NCBI GenBank assembly: GCA_001600615.1
Contig: BCKK01000002.1
Location: forward strand, 2,882,809-2,946,808
Direction of reading: 5' to 3'
Source of the DNA: Dioszegia crocea
Lineage: Eukaryota > Basidiomycota > Tremellomycetes > Tremellales > Bulleribasidiaceae
DNA: 64,000 bases
In this document: in pieces, positions 59,057 to 64,000 of the stretch
Position numbering within the stretch: position 1 is the stretch's first letter
Layout: each line of letters begins with the position of its first letter
Position numbers and translations under genes: made by a program
Notes under the pieces: generated by a model
Databases searched by the model: none
The model's input: only the letters and a program-made list of their open reading frames with translations
What the model was told of the DNA's origin: nothing

Positions 59057-60982
59057 TCATCTCATGCCCTCGGCCCACTCTTTCGTCCTATCAGATCAGC
59101 ATCGATCACTCGGGCGATACAGAACTTGAACATACCCCATTTGTGATAATCGACTGACACACCGCGCGAACGCAAACATCTCTTCATCACCTGAGAAAAG
59201 AGACGATGCGCCGACTGTCTCGGCTGACAGGCCTAGATCATCCATAACTGTAGCAGTCAGCTACTACAACATCCAAAGCGGTTATTGGGCAACTTACTCG
59301 CTCGCATATGTGAATCGTCCGCCGCATTTTTCGATTTATCATCCGAGAAAACCTGTTGTATTGGGACCTCGGACGAAATGAACAGTTTCGTTCGGTTTTC
59401 ATAGCAGGCTTAAGCGATTCAGCTTGATGATGCCTCTACCACTGATGTGCCGAACTCACCATCGATGAATGTGATAAATCTTCTTGCTTGATCCCTCTCG
59501 CCTAAACCCAGTCTAGGTACCTCTTCCACGAAGATGGTTGGGAATGTGCTCGCGACCTGCAAATAGTCCGCTGCACTGAGGGGTTTATCACATAGCTCTG
59601 AGAACCTGAATCGGGCGACCGAACCGCTAGATTCGGGAATGAGGAGATTCCGACCCCATATTGGGAGTTTACGATTGTGTACAACTGAGGTGGATATTGG
59701 GTCGGAAGATGTCAGAGCGTCGAATAGCTTCGAGAGCTCGGCGGTGACACCGGGTGTCAGGGGATCAAAGTAGACTTTAGAGAGGGCGCGGGGGATTTTC
59801 CGATAGTCTGTGATGAGACCTCAGCTGTGTCACTTGCGAGGCGTGGATGCGGATTTGAGCTTACCGGTCGGAGAATTTAGGTCGACCACGCCGAAACGGT
59901 GTTTTATGAGTTCTATGGCGGGGAGGAAGGACTGGCGTTGGATACCGTTGATGTAAAGCTCGTCGGGATGTCGACTGTAGATAATCAGCTCGTGCAGTCA
60001 CCGAGTAGCCGAGCTGGAAACTCACTTAGAGGTCATGATGCACACCACTCCGAATCCCATTAGGCGTTCTAGTAGCTGTCTGAGGATCATAGCCGTGACT
60101 ATATCCGTCACCTGTGATATCAGTCATACCCAAATCCTAATTCAAGCTGGACCCACCTGGAACTCGTCGAAGCACAACACTCTTCCCTCCGCCGCCAGAC
60201 TCCTCGCTACTTCCGGCATAGCATCCCTCTGACCCATCCCCATAGTCTCATACCGACTCTTGACCGCATGTTGCCGCTGCAGCACATCCATCATGAAGCT
60301 GTGGAAATGAATTCGCGTCGAGCCGTACTCTGCATTGTCGCCGGTGCCTTTCCCTTGGAACTGTGACGGGAGAGTCGAGTGGAACAGGTCCATGAGCATT
60401 GTTTTGCCAGTTCCGACGGAGCCGTGGAGGTAGAGACCATTAGGTACTGAGTCTATGTGAACTGTAGGGTCCGGAACGGCTGGTTGACGAGAGAAGAACT
60501 TTCCGAACTGATTGTCAGGCCTGAGCTGCATTGTTTCAAACGGTCTACTTACAAAAGATGGGACTACTTCGGACTCGGGAGGAGGCAAGGATCCGGGATC
60601 ATATTTCAGCAACTTCGAATGCAGTCGTTGTAGATGTTGTATTATCCCACGCTGGTGGTCGTCCGCTTTTAGGACTCCGGTAGAGACCAGGTGCTCGTAC
60701 CGAGTGACAGGGTCTGTAGCTTTAGTCACCGGTGCTGAATATGCGCTGTCGGAGGCGAGACTGACCCTTGAAAGACCCTTTGTCATCTGGATGAGAGACC
60801 GTCTTCACTGGGCTGGTCGACGAGTTGCGGAGAACGGCAGCAATGTGGAGCGGCCGTCGGCATACCGGCGGTCTAGGGCGTTGACGGAAGAGAGCTGATT
60901 GAGACCCGCTCGAGATGAGCGGGCGGATATGACGGCAAGAAATACGCGATCCAGAGCCGAGGCTGGGGACAAGGGAGGCCAT
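59057..60982 (-). CDS. AFG1: AFG1-family mitochondrial AAA-like ATPase
   Basis: ATG at 60982 gives [20 protein letters not shown] and a basic N-terminus, a likely mitochondrial presequence. A 31-nt intron (60778-60808) is needed to join it to [15 protein letters not shown]. The AFG1 domain follows: [40 protein letters not shown] (Walker A), [32 protein letters not shown] (Walker B, split by an intron), [20 protein letters not shown] (sensor region) and [12 protein letters not shown]. The last exons give [14 protein letters not shown] and end KEWAEGMR, resembling the family's 'RL.EM.S.EY' end. AFG1/LACE1 helps degrade or assemble mitochondrially encoded proteins such as cytochrome oxidase subunits. 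The stop is TGA (forward TCA 59057-59059). Confidence 0.87.
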
Positions 60983-61209
60983 ACTGCTGTAAGCGTTGCT
61001 GCTGGTGCAAGGTGATATGCGTAGTCAGTCTAAAAAGGGCACGCGGGCATACCTTTGAACCGGGCTGTTGGCTTCCGCCGGAAAGCGGCATGAGGAATGC
61101 TGCGGCGATGTCCGACTCCACCCAAATTTGGTCCCGGGCCTATCCTTTGGGCGTAAACAAACCAACGCGACACCCGCTTGATTTCTTTCTACACCTCCAT
61201 CACCGCGCC
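60983..61209. promoter_or_regulatory. Short divergent promoter, AFG1 / kinesin-5
   Basis: Only 227 bp separate two head-to-head ATGs, so the two genes must share or closely abut their promoters. No TATA box is obvious. Confidence 0.55.
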
Positions 61210-64000
61210 ATGTCGCGCAAACCATCTACAACAGCCAGGGCGGGACTGTCACGAGCACCCTCGACAGCATCACTGGCCATGCCACCTCCTTCGAAAGTTC
61301 CCAATCGACCGGGCTCAGTTATGTCGTCGTCTCTAACGAGTAATGGCTTGTCAGCCAGGTTAGGCGATGATGGAGAGAGGCAGATGAGCCCTAGGAAAAG
61401 CAGCTACAAGAAGCCAGGGCAACCTCCGAGCGGGGCGGAGATCAACATTCAGGTGGTCGTGAGATGTCGGTGTGTTCTTTCCTTGCGCAGGCTGGAGAAA
61501 AGTTGGCTCATTTCTATAGTGGTAGATCACCTCAGGAATTGGCTCAGACGTCACCAATGATCACAACGACTGCTGGCGCTTTATCTAAAGCTATAACAAT
61601 CGAGACTACCCCATCAACATCAGTCATGAGCTCCTTCACCACGGCCAGCAATTACGGTGGAGCCAATGCGCCATCCACGAAGACGTATAATTTCGACAGG
61701 GTATTTGGGCCGGCGGCGGACCAGACAATGGTCTTTCAGGAAGTCGCGGAAGGGATGCTGGATGAAGTACTGGCGGGCTATAATTGCACCATTTTTGCAT
61801 ACGGGCAAACGGGAACAGGGAAAACGTAAGTCTTACGGGGACTAAAGAGTTGCAAGGGCTGACAAATCTTCAGCTTCACAATGCAGGGTGACCTAGAGCT
61901 ATCGCCTCTCTCTGCACCCAAGACCGAAGCTGGTATCGTCCCTCGTGTCCTGCATCGACTGTTCAACCTTCTGGAAGCTGCACAAAACACCGAATATACC
62001 GTGCGGTGCAGCTACGTCGAGCTGTACAATGAAGAACTACGGGATCTGCTTTCGCCGGATTATCAGCCCGGAGCAGCTGGTGATCGACAACCGATGGCGA
62101 TGGGAGGCGGAAATGGGCAGGTGGCGGGATTGAAGCTGTATGAGGATGGCAAGAAGGGTGTGATGATTCAGGGATTGGAGGAGGTTGGCGTGCGCGATCT
62201 GAAGGAGGCACTTGCTTTGGTGAATAAGGGATGTCAGAGGCGACAGGTGGCTGAAACGAAAATGAACACGGAGTCTTCGTAAGTCAAATCTCTCATGTAA
62301 GGACGCAGCTGATTCATTAGGCGTTCACATACAATTCTCACCATCACCGTTCATGTCAAGGAGACCACGCTCGCTTCTGGCGGAGACGACCTGCTGCGGA
62401 TCGGACGATTCAACCTGGTCGATTTGGCTGGATCAGAGGCTATCGGTCGATCAGGCGCTACCGACAAGCGTGCACGAGAAGCAGGAATGATCAACCAATC
62501 CCTCCTCACTCTCGGCCGAGTCATTCGCAGTATCGTCGATAAAGAGTCACACATTCCCTACCGAGAGTCTAAACTTACTCGACTACTCCAGGACTCGCTC
62601 GGTGGTCGAACCAAAACTTGCATCGTCGCCACAGTCTCGCCTACCCGTTCCAACATGGAAGAAACCCTCTCGACGCTAGACTACGCTCTGTCGGCCAAGA
62701 GCATCCGGAATCGACCTGAGATCAATGCGCACCTAACAAAATCTGGCGTACTCAAAGAATATCTAGGTGATATCGAGCGATTGAAAGCGGAAGTGATGGC
62801 TGCGAGGGATAAGAATGGGATCTATATCCCCGAGGATCAGTGGAAGGAGATGCACGAGCAGCAAACGCGGATGAAGTCGGAATATGACGAGGCGGTCTTG
62901 AGGGCGAGTGCAGCGACAGTGGAATTGACAACACGGCGGAAGGAGTTTGAGCAGTTGACGAGTCAATTCTTGCTTACCACCGAAGAGCTAGAGCAGGCCC
63001 GGGAGGCGGAGAGGGCGTTGGGGTTAGCGATTGAGGGTATGAAGGTAGAGCTGGAGGTGACACGGGTGAGGCTGGATGAGGAGCGATATGTGGGCCAGGC
63101 GTATATCCAGGGAGAGAAGAGGTTGGATGGAGTCGCGGAGAATCTAAGGGGAGTAGCAGAGGAAAGTGTGAGCGATGTTGGGGGTCTATTCGCCAAGCTT
63201 GGTGAGTTGGATCCGCAGCAGATCAAGGAATGGTGCTGATGGCTAGCTCGCAAAGCTCAGGTCCTCGGGAACAATGCCGACGCTGCGACTCGGTTCGGAT
63301 CAGACATTTCCTCGCTCTCGACGGATCTACGGGGTGGGCTGGACAAGCTCAACTCGGTTCAAGGTCGATTCGGTGAAGAGATGCAGAAGGGCCTGGAGGC
63401 TTATACAAAGCATGCCCAGAAGGTAAGTCTTACTCATGCCCGTTATGCCCGCTTGACTGATGGTCCAGCATTCCAAGCGCGACATAGCCAATCTGGACGC
63501 ATCGTTCTCGGCTCTGAACGGATTATCGGCAAAATTGACAGAGTCGATCGAAGCTGGCAAGTTGGATGCTGCCGAGACGGGACGAGCGCTACAGGGCGTG
63601 AAGGAAGAGGTGCAGACTTCCGTCAGGGCTTGGGCGAAGGGCGTGGGCGAGAGGAGCGAAGGGATGGTCCGAGATCTACTTGAACATCAACATCAACATC
63701 TAATAATGGTGAGCTGTGACAACCATCGTGAAAGGTCATTTCATCTGACGGCGAACAGGTCACAGGAGTACTCGATACTACCGCAGACCTTATCGACTCC
63801 GTAATCTCTACTGCCCAAACTCACCTTGCGTCCGAATCGGCCGCTGCGGCCCAGACCAAGCGCCTAGCCGACCAGGCAGCTTCTACCGAGATTTCCCGCC
63901 TGCGCGCCCAGAACGAACTTCTCGCCAGACTTCTCAGTAGCGAAAAGGCCAAGACGGCGAAACTTCGAACTGAGCTGATTGGGAACCTTACCAATCTGAT
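61210..64000 (+). CDS. Kinesin-5 (BimC/Eg5-type) motor, 3' partial
   Basis: ATG at 61210 gives [20 protein letters not shown], a Ser-rich head. The motor domain follows: [55 protein letters not shown] (P-loop), [30 protein letters not shown] (switch I), [16 protein letters not shown] (switch II), [14 protein letters not shown] and [16 protein letters not shown]. The neck reads [16 protein letters not shown], the kinesin-5 form, then a long coiled coil. An in-frame TGA at 63237 lies inside a 45-nt intron (63202-63246) and is not a real stop. The frame is still open at the window edge ([16 protein letters not shown]), so the tail with its BimC box is missing. Kinesin-5 is a plus-end tetrameric motor that builds the bipolar spindle. 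Confidence 0.92.

Noticed and set aside
63237..63239. In-frame TGA in the kinesin-5 coiled coil, suggesting a pseudogene
   Set aside because: The TGA lies within a good 45-nt intron (63202-63246: GTGAGT donor, GCTGAT branch, CTAG acceptor). Removing it keeps the frame ([10 protein letters not shown]).

Overview
The window is nuclear DNA of a basidiomycete fungus. Genes are split by many very short introns with GTRNGT-type donors and a CTGAC/CTGAT branch site just before the acceptor. Together with the gene families this points to a Tremellomycete yeast (Cryptococcus/Kwoniella/Saitozyma-like). The species cannot be fixed from the sequence alone. No rRNA, tRNA, CRISPR array or intact transposon was recognised. 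Genes are on both strands and not in operons. Exon structures given here were read by eye from splice signals and protein continuity.

Layout. 0-5 kb: 3' end of a MYST histone acetyltransferase, then a peroxisomal acyl-CoA oxidase. 5-10.5 kb: a hypothetical protein (-), an HSL-type esterase (+) and a Nur1-like nuclear rim protein (-). 10.5-20.5 kb: Rim20/PalA (pH signalling, +), the NDR kinase Cbk1 (+) and Ric1 (Golgi Ypt6/Rab6 exchange factor, -). 20.7-26 kb: a secreted hypothetical protein (-) and a secreted subtilase (+). 26-32 kb: a small MGNC-type acylated protein with a Cdc48/p97-binding motif (-), an F-box-like protein with an apparent frameshift (+), Tom20 (-) and an SGNH-like protein starting with a YVPPHLR motif (+). 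32.5-42.5 kb: a GPH-family sugar transporter (-), alpha-COP (-), a small mitochondrial membrane protein (+) and a UXT-type prefoldin (-). 42.6-49 kb: a Cas1/PC-esterase-like gene broken by one in-frame stop (-), a 2.1 kb gene-free stretch and a large PriA-like cysteine-rich secreted protein (+). 49.3-53 kb: signal peptidase subunit Spc2 (-), a complex I assembly factor (NDUFAF2 type, +) and an epoxide-hydrolase-like enzyme (-). 53-54.7 kb: an intergenic region holding a diverged inverted repeat. 54.7-64 kb: a small secreted cysteine-rich protein (+), an unknown, possibly mitochondrial protein (-), an SLC25 carrier (+), the AFG1 ATPase (-) and a kinesin-5 running off the right edge (+).

Most genes are conserved housekeeping functions with no shared pathway. 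Trafficking (Ric1, alpha-COP, Spc2), mitochondria (Tom20, NDUFAF2, SLC25, AFG1) and signalling/morphogenesis (Rim20, Cbk1) are each represented several times, but nothing indicates a co-regulated cluster. The unusual signals are the 31-36 nt introns, the repeat-by-repeat exon structure of the PriA-like gene, the nonsense-interrupted PC-esterase, the frameshifted F-box-like gene, the inverted repeat near 53.4-54.1 kb and the SVIP-like small protein. I found no convincing new multi-gene system.
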